NCBI GenBank assembly: GCA_018402565.1
Contig: JAGYIQ010000003.1
Span: 323,746-387,745 of the forward strand
Length of the DNA: 64,000 bases
Reading direction: 5' to 3'
Origin: Pirellulaceae bacterium
GTDB taxonomy: Bacteria > Planctomycetota > Planctomycetia > Pirellulales > Pirellulaceae
Position numbers and translations under genes: made by a program. The notes beneath the pieces are model-generated. The model was not told where the DNA came from, ran no database searches, and was given only the letters and a program-made list of their open reading frames with translations. Shown piece after piece: positions 1 to 8,726 of this stretch; position 1 is the stretch's first letter, and every line of letters begins with the position of its first letter.

Positions 1-1
1 G

Positions 2-817
2 ATCGCGGCCTTCCAGGAAGCCATTCGCATCTGGCCGGCCGATGTCCGCAACTACTTGGAATTGGCCAATCAATACACACTGCAGGCCGAGCACTTGTCG
101 GCGACCGAAACCTTGCAGACGGGCCTGCGTTACGATCAGAACAACGTCGAGTTGCGGTTGAAGTTGGCCGAGAGCCTGTTGGTACAGGGCTTCGGCGATG
201 CTGCCCGCGAGCAGGTCGAAGCGGTCCTCCAGGTCGATCGTCAATTGGCGGCGGCCTGGTTCTTGCGGGCCCGCATCCACTACCAGCAGGGCCGGTATGA
301 AGAGGCCCTGGCCGATGCCTACCAGGCGGAGGCCCGGCAGGACTCCCGCGACGAGTTGCTGGAGCTGCTGTGCCAGATCTACTTTGCCCAGGGCCGTCCC
401 AGCCGAGCGTGGAGCATGGTGCAACGCCTCAACAGCCGCTACCCGGCCGGCCAACGCCCCGCGAAGCTATTGGCCCTGGAAGCGGAAGCCCTCTATCAAA
501 TGAATCGCAAGAGCGAGGCCCTGCAAACCGTCCAGCACTGGTACCACGCCGGCGGCGATCAGGACCCCCAGTGCTGCGTCCTGCTGGCTCGCTTCCATCA
601 AGAGCTGCTGGGCGCAGAACAGGAGAACGGCGGTGGAGCAGGCCCCTTCGCCTGGCTGCCACTGGCCGAGAAAATTGCGCCGACGGCACATCCGGGCTGG
701 GGCCAGGATTCGCACGAGCAAGCCACCCCGCTGGCCGCGCTTTATCCGATACAGGAACGCCCCAAGTTCCGACCACTGGCCCAAGCCGACACCGAAACCT
801 GGTCGCTACTCCGCTGA
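2..817 (+). CDS. TPR-repeat protein, 5' end outside the window
   Basis: The frame is open from base 2, so the gene begins upstream of the window; a TTG at 56 is an internal codon rather than a necessary start. About 270 residues are visible. They are Ala/Leu-rich helical repeats of TPR type: the stretches around 'AAWFLRARIHYQQGRYEEAL' and 'LRLKLAESLLVQGFGDAAR' show the W-LG-Y-A-Y-F-A-P pattern. TPR domains are protein-protein scaffolds, so no specific reaction can be assigned. The C-terminal 70 residues lose the repeat pattern. The gene is convergent with rsmG. The missing N-terminus could carry a signal peptide or another domain, which would decide its role. Confidence 0.75.
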   Translation: MAAFQEAIRIWPADVRNYLELANQYTLQAEHLSATETLQTGLRYDQNNVELRLKLAESLLVQGFGDAAREQVEAVLQVDRQLAAAWFLRARIHYQQGRYEEALADAYQAEARQDSRDELLELLCQIYFAQGRPSRAWSMVQRLNSRYPAGQRPAKLLALEAEALYQMNRKSEALQTVQHWYHAGGDQDPQCCVLLARFHQELLGAEQENGGGAGPFAWLPLAEKIAPTAHPGWGQDSHEQATPLAALYPIQERPKFRPLAQADTETWSLLR

Positions 818-900
818 TACAAGCCGCAGGAAAAAAACTCCCCGCAAAAAATCCCCGACAAGAAGTCGCTGAGCCATCCCGCTGAGGTGACTCAAGCGCA

Positions 901-1710
901 TCACTTCTCGCGATTGCCCTTGGGCCAAATCTTCAAGATCACGCTCTCCCAGTCCTGGCCGGGAACCTTGTATTGATGGGCGACCTTGACTTGCAAGTTC
1001 TTCAGCAGCCCGGCCGCCTGAGCCTCGGCCTGCTCCTCGACCCACTTGGGTCCCTTGATGGCCAACAACCGGCCCAAGCTGATCCAATTGCCGCGAAACC
1101 ACTGTGTCAACTTGCTGATTGAACCCACTGCCCGCGTCACGCCGGCATCGAACCGCAAGTCGTCCAGCAGCCGTTCGGCTCGCTCTGCGAACACGGTCAC
1201 AGGCAGCCGCAACTCGGCCACCACTTCCTCCAATGCCTTGGCCTTTTTCCCGACCGACTCGGCCAAACTGACGCGGAGATCCGGTCGCAGGATCGCCAGC
1301 GGGATCCCGGGCACACCCCCACCCGACCCAATATCCAGGATATCCTCGTCGGGCCGCAACTGAGCGGACAACTCCAACGCATCGACCAGGTCACGAGTCA
1401 CAAACAGATCGTAGGTCGTGTGCCGGGTCAGATTCAGTACCTCGTTGTGTTGCCATAACAACTGGCAATACTTCTCCAGAGCGGGAATGGCGGCGGCGTC
1501 CACCGAGACCTGCCAACGCTCGAGGGCCTGCGACAACGTGGCCGAAGCTGGCTCGGCAGGCACCGCTGGGGCAGGCTCAACCGCCGGGGCAGACTCAACC
1601 GCCGGGGCAGGCTCAACCGCCGGGGCAGCTTGCTCGGTGTTTGCCGACTCGGCAGACGATGGGGCGGCCTCGTTGGCTGGCGACGGTTGGGAATCGGAGG
1701 GGTTACTCAT
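901..1710 (-). CDS. rsmG: 16S rRNA (guanine-N7)-methyltransferase RsmG, with low-complexity N-terminal extension
   Basis: SAM-dependent methylase that modifies G527 of 16S rRNA (E. coli numbering). Residues about 60-269 match the family: SAM-binding loop DIGSGGGVPGIPLAI (near residue 128), the following acidic strand end 'LAESVGKKAKAL', and the 'VTRAVGSISKL' motif near 190. The family is usually about 210-240 residues; here the first ~55 residues are an extra Pro/Ala/Glu linker built on an 18-bp tandem repeat (A-V-E-P-A-P units). No internal Met offers a shorter start, so the extension is probably translated. It lies 24 bp after cdsA and ends the plsC-cdsA-rsmG minus-strand run. Confidence 0.93.
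   Translation of the reverse strand: MSNPSDSQPSPANEAAPSSAESANTEQAAPAVEPAPAVESAPAVEPAPAVPAEPASATLSQALERWQVSVDAAAIPALEKYCQLLWQHNEVLNLTRHTTYDLFVTRDLVDALELSAQLRPDEDILDIGSGGGVPGIPLAILRPDLRVSLAESVGKKAKALEEVVAELRLPVTVFAERAERLLDDLRFDAGVTRAVGSISKLTQWFRGNWISLGRLLAIKGPKWVEEQAEAQAAGLLKNLQVKVAHQYKVPGQDWESVILKIWPKGNREK
1568..1627. repeat. 18-bp tandem repeat inside rsmG
   Basis: Three full and one partial 18-bp units (GGGCAGGCTCAACCGCCG with one A/G variant) encode an AVEPAP-type hexapeptide repeat in the N-terminal extension of RsmG. The period is a multiple of three, so copy-number change would keep frame. Confidence 0.85.
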
Positions 1711-1734
1711 AGGATTTCTGTGTCACGTGGTTCG

Positions 1735-2802
1735 TTAGTTGGCGTACTCGGCGCCCAAAAAGAATCGGGTCAAGTGATAAAAGATCGGCGCAGCGAAACA
1801 AATCGCGTCGATCCGGTCCAGGACACCGGCATGGCCCTGGACCAAGGTCCCGTAATCCGACACCCCGCGGTCGCGTTTGATGGCCGACATTGTCATGGTA
1901 CCAGAGATGGCCATCAGTGAAATGACCATGCCCATGATGGCGGCCCCATAAATCGTGAAGGGGGTGATGGCTGTCAGCCACTGCAGTGTCAAGGCGGCCG
2001 CTCCGCAACACAGCGCTGCTCCGATCAGGCCCTCCCAACTCTTGGAGGCATGGATCTGCCCCGCGATCAAGTTGCGACCGTACAGGCGATCCCAGAGGAA
2101 TTGCAGCAGGTCGCTCAATTGCACCATCAGGACCAAAAAGAACAGCAGTCGCGACTTGCTCTGCCCCCAAGCCTGATACTGGCCGCTGACCGAATCGTAG
2201 TGGATCAGGTCCAAGTACAACAGGGCCGGGGCATGGCTGAGGGCGTAGATGCAGATCAGCAGTCCGAACTGGATCTTGGCCGTCCGCTCCAGAAACCGCT
2301 GCGCCTCGCCGGCGAAGGCAATCCGTGCCGAGATGAACAGGGAGCCGTACACGGGGATCAACACCGCAAAGGCGATGAACCAGCGTCGATCCCCCGAATA
2401 CGCCGCCAAGCCGTACTGCAGCGGGATAAAGACAAAAAACACCCAGAACAAGGTGCGATGATCAGCCCGTCGTGTGGGCGTCATCGTGACGAATTCCCGC
2501 AGGGCCCAGAACGACACGCCCAGGAAAAAACAGAGCGTGGTGGTCGGCCCCAGAAACACCGTGACGCCCAGCAACGTGTAGATGGTCAACCAGGCCACGA
2601 TCCGCCGATTGAACACGCGGACCATCGCGGGATCCACGGTATCGTGGTAACGCCGCTTCAGTGCATTGAGCAGAAAAAACGCCCCGAGCAGAAAGCTAAT
2701 GACGATCACCAACAAGCCGATGGTCAATCCATCGATGGCCAATAGCTTCTGCACCGCCTGAGCCACATCGGTATCCATCAAGGTCGTGGTCGCTGACGCC
2801 AT
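1735..2802 (-). CDS. cdsA: Phosphatidate cytidylyltransferase
   Basis: Integral membrane enzyme that makes CDP-diacylglycerol from phosphatidic acid and CTP, feeding phospholipid synthesis. It is 355 residues with about eight hydrophobic segments. The C-terminus carries the CdsA signature: 'SAIKRDRGVSDYG' followed by 'GHAGVLDRIDA' (about residues 308-332), with the conserved K-R-D, D, and DR-D positions. The ATG at 2802 was chosen because it overlaps the TGA of the upstream acyltransferase (ATGA), indicating translational coupling; the frame also remains open a further 27 codons upstream. The neighbour makes the substrate of this enzyme, so the pair forms a short phospholipid pathway. Confidence 0.93.
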   Translation of the reverse strand: MASATTTLMDTDVAQAVQKLLAIDGLTIGLLVIVISFLLGAFFLLNALKRRYHDTVDPAMVRVFNRRIVAWLTIYTLLGVTVFLGPTTTLCFFLGVSFWALREFVTMTPTRRADHRTLFWVFFVFIPLQYGLAAYSGDRRWFIAFAVLIPVYGSLFISARIAFAGEAQRFLERTAKIQFGLLICIYALSHAPALLYLDLIHYDSVSGQYQAWGQSKSRLLFFLVLMVQLSDLLQFLWDRLYGRNLIAGQIHASKSWEGLIGAALCCGAAALTLQWLTAITPFTIYGAAIMGMVISLMAISGTMTMSAIKRDRGVSDYGTLVQGHAGVLDRIDAICFAAPIFYHLTRFFLGAEYAN

Positions 2803-3422
2803 CACTGCTCCTCCTTCAATTGCAAGATGGCCTGTCGCGCTCGCTCCAGAAAACCGTCCTTGCTCTCGCCTTGGTGCAACCACAACGGGGCACCGATCGT
2901 GATGCTACTCAGCAGCGGCACCGGCAAGACCTCTCCGCGTGGCAAGATGCGATTGAGATTATCCAAGTAGACAGGCATGAACTCCAAGTCGGGTCGCTTC
3001 TTGGCCATGTAATACAAGCCACTTTTGAAGGCTTGCAGCTCCCCGGTAGGACTGCGTGAGCCCTCGGGAAACACGATCAACGAATGGGTCTCGCCAATCT
3101 CGCGCAACATGATATCCAATGGACTGTTGCGGACACTGATGTCATGTCGATCGATCAACAGCGCGTTGAAGCACCCGGCGACGTAGCGTCTCACTGGCCC
3201 AGCATTCCAATAATCCGCCGCCGCGACCGGACGCGTGACCGCCCGCAACTGCCGCGGCAAACCCGACCAGAGCACCAAGGCATCCAGATGGCTGGTGTGA
3301 TTGGCGAAGTAAATCCGCTGGCACGCATCCGGCTCGCTGCCCCGCCAGCGCACAGTGGCGCCGCTCAACAACTTGGCGGTCAGAGCCAAAACGGCGCTAG
3401 TCACTTTTTGACTTGGATTCAT
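2802..3422 (-). CDS. 1-acyl-glycerol-3-phosphate acyltransferase (PlsC-like)
   Basis: Transfers an acyl group to lysophosphatidic acid to form phosphatidic acid at the inner membrane. The 206-residue product has the LPLAT motifs: NHTSHLD (HX4D, catalytic His and Asp) near residue 44 and FPEGSR near 118, followed by the 'F-K-S-G-L' segment. The start is placed at the ATG at 3422 (MNPSQKV); the frame remains open 26 codons upstream but that part is not family-like. Its stop overlaps the cdsA start, so lysophosphatidate acylation and CDP-diacylglycerol formation are likely co-translated. Acceptor specificity cannot be told from sequence, so the symbol plsC is not assigned. Confidence 0.88.
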   Translation of the reverse strand: MNPSQKVTSAVLALTAKLLSGATVRWRGSEPDACQRIYFANHTSHLDALVLWSGLPRQLRAVTRPVAAADYWNAGPVRRYVAGCFNALLIDRHDISVRNSPLDIMLREIGETHSLIVFPEGSRSPTGELQAFKSGLYYMAKKRPDLEFMPVYLDNLNRILPRGEVLPVPLLSSITIGAPLWLHQGESKDGFLERARQAILQLKEEQ

Positions 3423-3526
3423 GGCCTGGGAAGCTGAGGACGACCACCGACGAGCGGCTGGCGCGACAACTCGGTCCCCTCGCGTCCACGCCCGGCTCAA
3501 CCCGCAAATTCTACCAGGGGGGGGCC

Positions 3527-4723
3527 TTACCGACGAGGGCGGGCCCGCTGCGTTTGAAAGAGCTCCCGCCGCTGTTTGGCCGCATAAATCGATTCAATCA
3601 AGTCCGTGTACCCATCCGTCATCGACTGCAGAGAGTGCCGCGTCACCACCCGTTCACGTCCCGCCACACCCCACCCGCGACTTCGATCGGCTGCCGACAA
3701 GACCTCCAACCAGGCCTGGGCCATGGCCGACGCATCACCCACTGGCACCAAAAGCCCCGACCGACCCTCCTCAACCGTCTCCGGCACCGAACCCACCCGC
3801 GTCGACACCACCGGCCGCTCCACCGAAAATGCCTCCAAGATCGACACCGGACTGGCCTCGTTGTCGCTGGTCAAGGCAAACAAGTCCAGCCCCGAAAGCA
3901 CCTCGGGCGTGTCCTGCCGCAGCCCCAAAAAGCGGACTTGATCCGCCAAACCCAACTCAGCTGCCAACGCCCGCAGCCCCGCCTCCTCCGGCCCACTGCC
4001 CACGATCACAAACCCCGCTGTCGGCAAGGTCTCCCGGACCAACGCCGCCGCCCGCAGGAACAGCCCCAAGTTCTTTTCCGGTCGCAAGGCCGCCACCACA
4101 CCACAAACAGGCGTTGCCTCGTCCCAGCCCCACGACCGACGCACCGCCGCCCGCGCCGCCGCCGAAAAGCGAAAACGCTCCGTATCGATGCCGTTGGGGA
4201 TCACCTGCACCTTCTCCGCCGGAAAGCGTTCCTGCTCGACCAAGAAGTCGCCATGCGATTCCGCCACCGCCACAAACGCATCCGTGATCGGTGTCAACCA
4301 ACGATTGGCCCGCCCCACCCCATCCGGCCAGCCCGTCGAGTGCAAAGCGCTGATGATCACCGGCAAACCCAATGACCGAGCCGCCAGACGACCCCAAAAC
4401 ATCTTGTCCCCAGCCCCCACCGTGACCACCCCGTCCATTCGCTCCTGCACCAATAACTGCCGCAGACGCCACAACACACTCGCATCCCACCGCTGCCTGA
4501 TCAGACCACTGTGAACGGGAAACTCGCCCACCAACTGCTCACCCAAGACCCCGCGTTCCTTCAAACAGATCACCTGCGGCTGCACACGGCCCTGCGAAAA
4601 TCGCCGCATCAAATTGACCAACAGCGTCTCGGCACCACCCACCGGCATGCTGGTGATCACGAACCCCATCCGCAACGCTCGACAACCGAGCCCCTGCTCA
4701 CATGGACGACCTATCGCATTCAT
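3527..4723 (-). CDS. GT4-family glycosyltransferase
   Basis: Retaining GT-B glycosyltransferase, probably acting on an envelope or exported polysaccharide. The N-terminal Rossmann half begins 'MGFVITSMPVGGAETLL', and the C-terminal half contains 'VVAALRPEKNLGLFLRA' and 'VIVGSGPE'. The nucleotide-sugar E-x7-E motif is 'EASPVSILE' near residue 325. The product is 398 residues from the ATG at 4723; an alternative ATG at 4669 would start exactly at the first beta strand and fits the family better. It sits downstream of the polysaccharide deacetylase, with a tandem repeat in the 102-bp gap. The sugar donor and acceptor are unknown. Confidence 0.88.
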   Translation of the reverse strand: MNAIGRPCEQGLGCRALRMGFVITSMPVGGAETLLVNLMRRFSQGRVQPQVICLKERGVLGEQLVGEFPVHSGLIRQRWDASVLWRLRQLLVQERMDGVVTVGAGDKMFWGRLAARSLGLPVIISALHSTGWPDGVGRANRWLTPITDAFVAVAESHGDFLVEQERFPAEKVQVIPNGIDTERFRFSAAARAAVRRSWGWDEATPVCGVVAALRPEKNLGLFLRAAALVRETLPTAGFVIVGSGPEEAGLRALAAELGLADQVRFLGLRQDTPEVLSGLDLFALTSDNEASPVSILEAFSVERPVVSTRVGSVPETVEEGRSGLLVPVGDASAMAQAWLEVLSAADRSRGWGVAGRERVVTRHSLQSMTDGYTDLIESIYAAKQRRELFQTQRARPRR

Positions 4724-4755
4724 TCAATGACATTCCTGCAAAAACAAATAGCCAA

Positions 4756-4819
4756 GACTTACACGCATCGAGACTTGCACACATCGAGACTTGCACGCAT
4801 CGAGACTTGCACACATCGA
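4756..4819. repeat. 16-bp tandem repeat between deacetylase and GT4 genes
   Basis: Four copies of a 16-bp unit (GACTT plus an 11-bp tail ending CATCGA). Units alternate between CGCATCGA and CACATCGA endings, as if a 32-bp pair had been duplicated. It occupies most of the gap between two minus-strand genes; the period is not a multiple of three. Confidence 0.9.
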
Positions 4820-4825
4820 CCCATC

Positions 4826-5845
4826 TCAGCGTTCGGAATAGGGCAACACGCTGTCCGACGCAGTAGCCGCATGCTCCGACCAAACACCCGGCAAGACGCT
4901 GCCACGCGGTATCGACTCGGCAGCTTCACTCGCTGAGGTGATCCGCACCGCCGCAGCGTTCACCTCGGTATCAACGACCGCAGGGTCGGAATCCAAGTCC
5001 CAATCCGCTGTCAACCATTCGGCCGACGGTCGCACGCCCAACCAACGCGGATCCAACGTCACCCAGTTCTGCAAACGCGACAAACTGGGGTCGCCATGCA
5101 CCCGCTGAATGAACCACGGTTCCTGTCCCATCCAGTTGTAACCGCCGTACGCACCACTGACGGTCTCGTAGCCGGCCCGCCGGGCAGCCTCAATCGCTGC
5201 GGTGGAGATATTCACACGCTGACCGTAGGGAAATGCGAAATGCCGGATCGGCACGCCCAACAAATTCATCAGATCACGCCGACTACCGGCCAACTCGTAC
5301 GCCAGCTCTCGTCGCTCGAACAACTGGCCCAAGTCCGGATGGGAGCGTGTGTGCGATCCAATATCGATGCCCCAATGCATCAGTCGCTTCAGATCGCGCA
5401 CCGAGTTCGGCTCCAAATTCAGACCCAACGCCTGATCGTGTGGGAAGCCGTTCTGATTGAGAATAAATTGCGTCGACACGTAATACATGCAAGGAATGCG
5501 TCGCTCGGCCAACAAGGGCAGGGCGTAGTCCATGTTGTCCGCATACCCATCGTCAAACGTGATCGCCACCGCGGGACGCGGGTTGCGCCGCTGTCGCAAT
5601 CGCTCCTGCACCTGATCCATCGATAGCAACTCGAAGTGCTGCTGCAACCAGTCGATCTGGGCGCGAAAGTCTGCCCGCGTCATCGTCCAATCGGTCACGT
5701 CGTGATCGGCCACGCGATGATAGAACAAAACCACGATCGGTGACTGTTCTAACGATTGCCAATGCCTCGCCTGCCACCAGCGCAGCGGGTGGGTCAGGCC
5801 ACGATAGGCCTTGATCAGAGAATCACGAAAGGAGCTCATGGACAT
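4826..5845 (-). CDS. Polysaccharide deacetylase (NodB/CE4 domain)
   Basis: Carbohydrate esterase family 4 protein that removes acetyl groups from N-acetylated sugars. Motif 1 is 'ITFDDGY' (D98 catalytic base, D99 metal ligand), motif 2 is 'SHTRSHPDL' (H165 and H169 metal ligands), and 'FAFPYG' is motif 3. The product is 339 residues; the last ~70 (after 'WLGVRPSAEWL') are not part of the domain. No clear signal peptide is seen, so it may act on a lipid-linked intermediate in the cytoplasm. It is grouped with two glycosyltransferases (GT4 downstream, GT26 divergent), which points to exopolysaccharide synthesis. The 266-bp gap to the GT26 gene holds a likely divergent promoter region but no feature I can define. 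Confidence 0.9.
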   Translation of the reverse strand: MSMSSFRDSLIKAYRGLTHPLRWWQARHWQSLEQSPIVVLFYHRVADHDVTDWTMTRADFRAQIDWLQQHFELLSMDQVQERLRQRRNPRPAVAITFDDGYADNMDYALPLLAERRIPCMYYVSTQFILNQNGFPHDQALGLNLEPNSVRDLKRLMHWGIDIGSHTRSHPDLGQLFERRELAYELAGSRRDLMNLLGVPIRHFAFPYGQRVNISTAAIEAARRAGYETVSGAYGGYNWMGQEPWFIQRVHGDPSLSRLQNWVTLDPRWLGVRPSAEWLTADWDLDSDPAVVDTEVNAAAVRITSASEAAESIPRGSVLPGVWSEHAATASDSVLPYSER

Positions 5846-6111
5846 CGATCACTTGCAAAGGCAGGTCAGAGGGACACGGGGGGAACCTCTAACTGTAGAT
5901 TTCTCCCGCCGTCCGCTCGCGGAGGAAGTGCCCCGTCTCCCACCCGCCACGGCGCTGCCTCGCCGCACAATCGGCCCCAGCCCTACAACCCGCACGCCGG
6001 CCGTCTCTCCGAGTCCGACCCGCCGGGTTCCAGCTCGGTTTACCGACTTGCGCTCCCTGCCCTCAACCTATCTTCCGATGTCTTCCCCGTTCCTCTCCCT
6101 GGGCTTCCCCC

Positions 6112-6984
6112 ATGCTCGCATTGCTTCGCCCCGTCCCGTCGTCGACGCCAACACTCCCTCCCGCCAACGGTCCCCAACGCCAACTGTTCGGGATCGCGAT
6201 CGACGCTCTGACCATGACACAAGCCGTCCAACGCGTGCTGGCTTGGGTCGACCAACCCTCCGCCACTTGCCAGATGGTCGTCACGCCCAACTTGGACCAC
6301 GTCGTGCAGTTGCAGTCACACGCAGGACTGCAGCAAGCCTACCGCCAAGCCGGACTGGTCCTGGCCGACGGCTGGCCCGTCGTCTCCGCGGCCCGCTGGC
6401 TCAACCAACCGCTGCCCGAACGCGTCCCCGGCTCCGATCTCGTCCCCGCCATCTTGGCGACTGCCCACGAACGAACACTTCAACATGGCGACAGTGAAAG
6501 GCGATTGCGCGTGTATTTGTTAGGAGCCGGACCCGGAGTCGCCGACCGAGCCGCCGCCCGCATCGAACAACAGTGGCCCGGCGTTCAGGTGGTCGGTACT
6601 TATAGCCCACCGCTGGGTTTTGAAAAATCATCCGAAGAAAATCAGAAAATCCTGCAGCAGATCGCGGTCGCCCAACCGCAGATCCTGGTCGTCGGCCTGG
6701 GGGCCCCCAAACAAGAGCTCTGGGTGGCCGCCCATCAAACACAAATCGCTGCCAACGTGGCCCTCTGCGTCGGTGCCACCATCGATTTCCTGGCCGGAGA
6801 AAAACGCCGAGCGCCCCGGTGGCTGCAAGCCATCGGACTGGAATGGCTGCACCGCATGCTCAGCGAACCACGGCGGTTGGTCAAGCGCTACTGGCACGAC
6901 GCCTGGGCCTTTCCCCCGCTGCTGTGGCGAGAATTTCGCCGCCGCTCAACCGCCTCACACGTCGATCCGACAAGCGCTGGCTGA
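6112..6984 (+). CDS. WecG/TagA/CpsF family glycosyltransferase (GT26)
   Basis: Transfers a UDP-linked amino sugar to a lipid-linked sugar in polymers such as teichoic acid linkage units, ECA or exopolysaccharides. Family motifs are in order: 'TPNLDH' (near 63), 'LADGWPVV' (near 84), 'LGAGPG' (near 142), 'VGLGAPKQE' (near 197) and the C-terminal 'GATIDFLAGEKRRAP' / 'LEWLHRML'. The 290-residue length is typical once the ~25-residue Pro-rich leader is discounted. It is divergent from the deacetylase/GT4 pair and convergent with the DUF1501 gene; the context suggests exopolysaccharide rather than teichoic acid. Confidence 0.9.
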   Translation: MLALLRPVPSSTPTLPPANGPQRQLFGIAIDALTMTQAVQRVLAWVDQPSATCQMVVTPNLDHVVQLQSHAGLQQAYRQAGLVLADGWPVVSAARWLNQPLPERVPGSDLVPAILATAHERTLQHGDSERRLRVYLLGAGPGVADRAAARIEQQWPGVQVVGTYSPPLGFEKSSEENQKILQQIAVAQPQILVVGLGAPKQELWVAAHQTQIAANVALCVGATIDFLAGEKRRAPRWLQAIGLEWLHRMLSEPRRLVKRYWHDAWAFPPLLWREFRRRSTASHVDPTSAG

Positions 6985-7007
6985 ACCGCCATGTGCACGG
7001 CTGGAGA

Positions 7008-8584
7008 TCAGCTCAGAATCGCGTCGATCACATGACCGTGCACGTCGGTCAAACGCCGATCGATGCCGTTGTGTCGCCACGTCAGCTGCGTGTGATCCAA
7101 CCCCAGCAACCGCAGCACGGTCGCATGGACATCGTGCACCTGTGTGGGCCGACTGCGATCCAGCGGCTTGTAACCCCATTGGTCACTCTCGCCGTGCGTC
7201 ACACCGCCCTTGATCCCGCCGCCACACAGCCAGTTGGTGAAGACAAATGGATTATGGTCGCGTCCGGTGCCGCCTTGAGAACTGGGCATGCGCCCAAATT
7301 CGGTGGTCCAAATCACCAGCGTGTCGTCCAACATCCCCCGCTGCGCCAAGTCCTTGATCAAGGCCGCCGCCCCGACCGCCATGCCCCGCGCCAACGGACC
7401 ATGGTCGCGTTGCACATCCTCATGTGAATCCCAATTGCGCCGCGGGAAGCCATTGTCGTTGCCGCTCCACACCTGCACAAACCGCACGCCGCGTTCCAAC
7501 AATCGTCGCGCTGTTAAACAACGTGTGCCAAACAAGTGAGCCTCCTCCGCCGCATTGATTTCGCGCGGCCAGTCGACACGACCTGGCTGGATGCCATACA
7601 AACGCAAGATATGCTCGGGTTCATCCTCCAGTGAGAGCGCCGCGGGGGCGGCCAACTGCATCCGCGCCGCCAACTCATAACTCTGAATCCGGGCATCCAA
7701 CGACTGATCACCCACCCGCTGGTCGCGATGCCGTTGATTCAACGCCGCCAACGTGGCTCGCACCTCGGCATCCGCCGCCGCACTGGCGAACGAACCCACC
7801 GAGTGGGGCTGCAGATCGGCCAAAGGTTGTGGATGCAGCGGCTGGATCACCGTCCCACTGTACTGCGACGGCAAAAATCCCGCGTCCCAGTTCTTCACCC
7901 CGTTGGACGCAAAACCGCGATGGTCGGGCAAGACCACATAGGTCGGCAAGTTGTCGTTCAACGAACCCAACGCGTAGCTGACCCAACACCCGGCCCCAGG
8001 AAACCCCGGCAACACAAACCCCGTGGTCTGCAACAACGTCGCGGCCGAATGCACCCCGGAACTGCTGACCAGGTTATGAATAAATGCCAATCGATCCACC
8101 ACGTCACCCAACGGGGCAACCACCTCCGACAGCGGTTTGCCACAGGCGCCATACGGTTGAAAGTCCCAGATCGGCTTTAGCCAGGGGCCCAGCCCATCCT
8201 GAAAGGCCTCGACCGGCTCTCCAAAATCGCTGGGTTGACCGTGATGCTTGACCAACGCCGGCTTGAAGTCGAACAGATCGATGTGGCTGGCCGCCCCGCC
8301 ATAAACAACTGCACCACGCGCTTGACCTTGGCCGGGAACACGCTCGCCGGGTGCCGGTCCAGGCCCGCCAGCCCCTCTGGACTCCCGCCCTGGACGGCCC
8401 GTGTTTGGTCGGCCCGTGTTTGGCCAGCCCGTGTTTGGCCAGCCCGTGTTTGGTCGGCCAACAGTGCGGCCAAGGCGATGCCACCCAGCCCACCGCCCGA
8501 CCGAGCCAACCAATCGCGGCGAGTCAGCGAGCGGTCTGGCTGGAATTCATGTCGATTTTGTTTTGCTTTACTGTAAAATGACAT
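7008..8584 (-). CDS. DUF1501 (sulfatase-like) secreted protein, frameshifted near 8298
   Basis: Planctomycete DUF1501 protein, an alkaline phosphatase/sulfatase-fold family of unknown substrate. The N-terminus is in one frame from the ATG at 8584: 'SLTRRDWLARSGGG' and a hydrophobic stretch (export signal), then 'KVKRVVQLFMAG'. The rest, from 'ASHIDLFDFKPALVKHH' to the C-terminal 'LTDVHGHVIDAIL', is in another frame. A missing base just after the Met codon at 8300-8302, in a G-rich stretch, accounts for the break. The downstream ~430 residues look intact ('TTEFGRMP', 'GRDHNPF'). It follows the DUF1549/DUF1553 gene, the usual two-gene arrangement. It may be a recent pseudogene or a sequence error. 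Confidence 0.85.
8398..8457. repeat. 15-bp tandem repeat in the DUF1501 gene
   Basis: Four 15-bp units (CCCGTGTTTGGCCAG with CCAG/TCGG variants) coding on the minus strand for repeated GQTRA/DQTRA pentapeptides just after the export signal. Confidence 0.9.
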
Positions 8585-8726
8585 GCTTTTGCTCGTGGGT
8601 TTTCAAATGTGTGGACCGTTGGTTGGTCCGGCCGAGCGACTTGGCTGCCGGCCGAGCAGGCTGGGTGTTTCCGCCTGACCGTCGCGGTCCGTGGCGGTCC
8701 GTGGCGAGCGGCGGGGAGACCGGGGC

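Noticed and set aside
2050..2745. 231-codon plus-strand frame opposite cdsA
   Set aside because: Gln/Arg/His-rich antisense shadow of a membrane-protein gene, a common artefact in GC-rich DNA.
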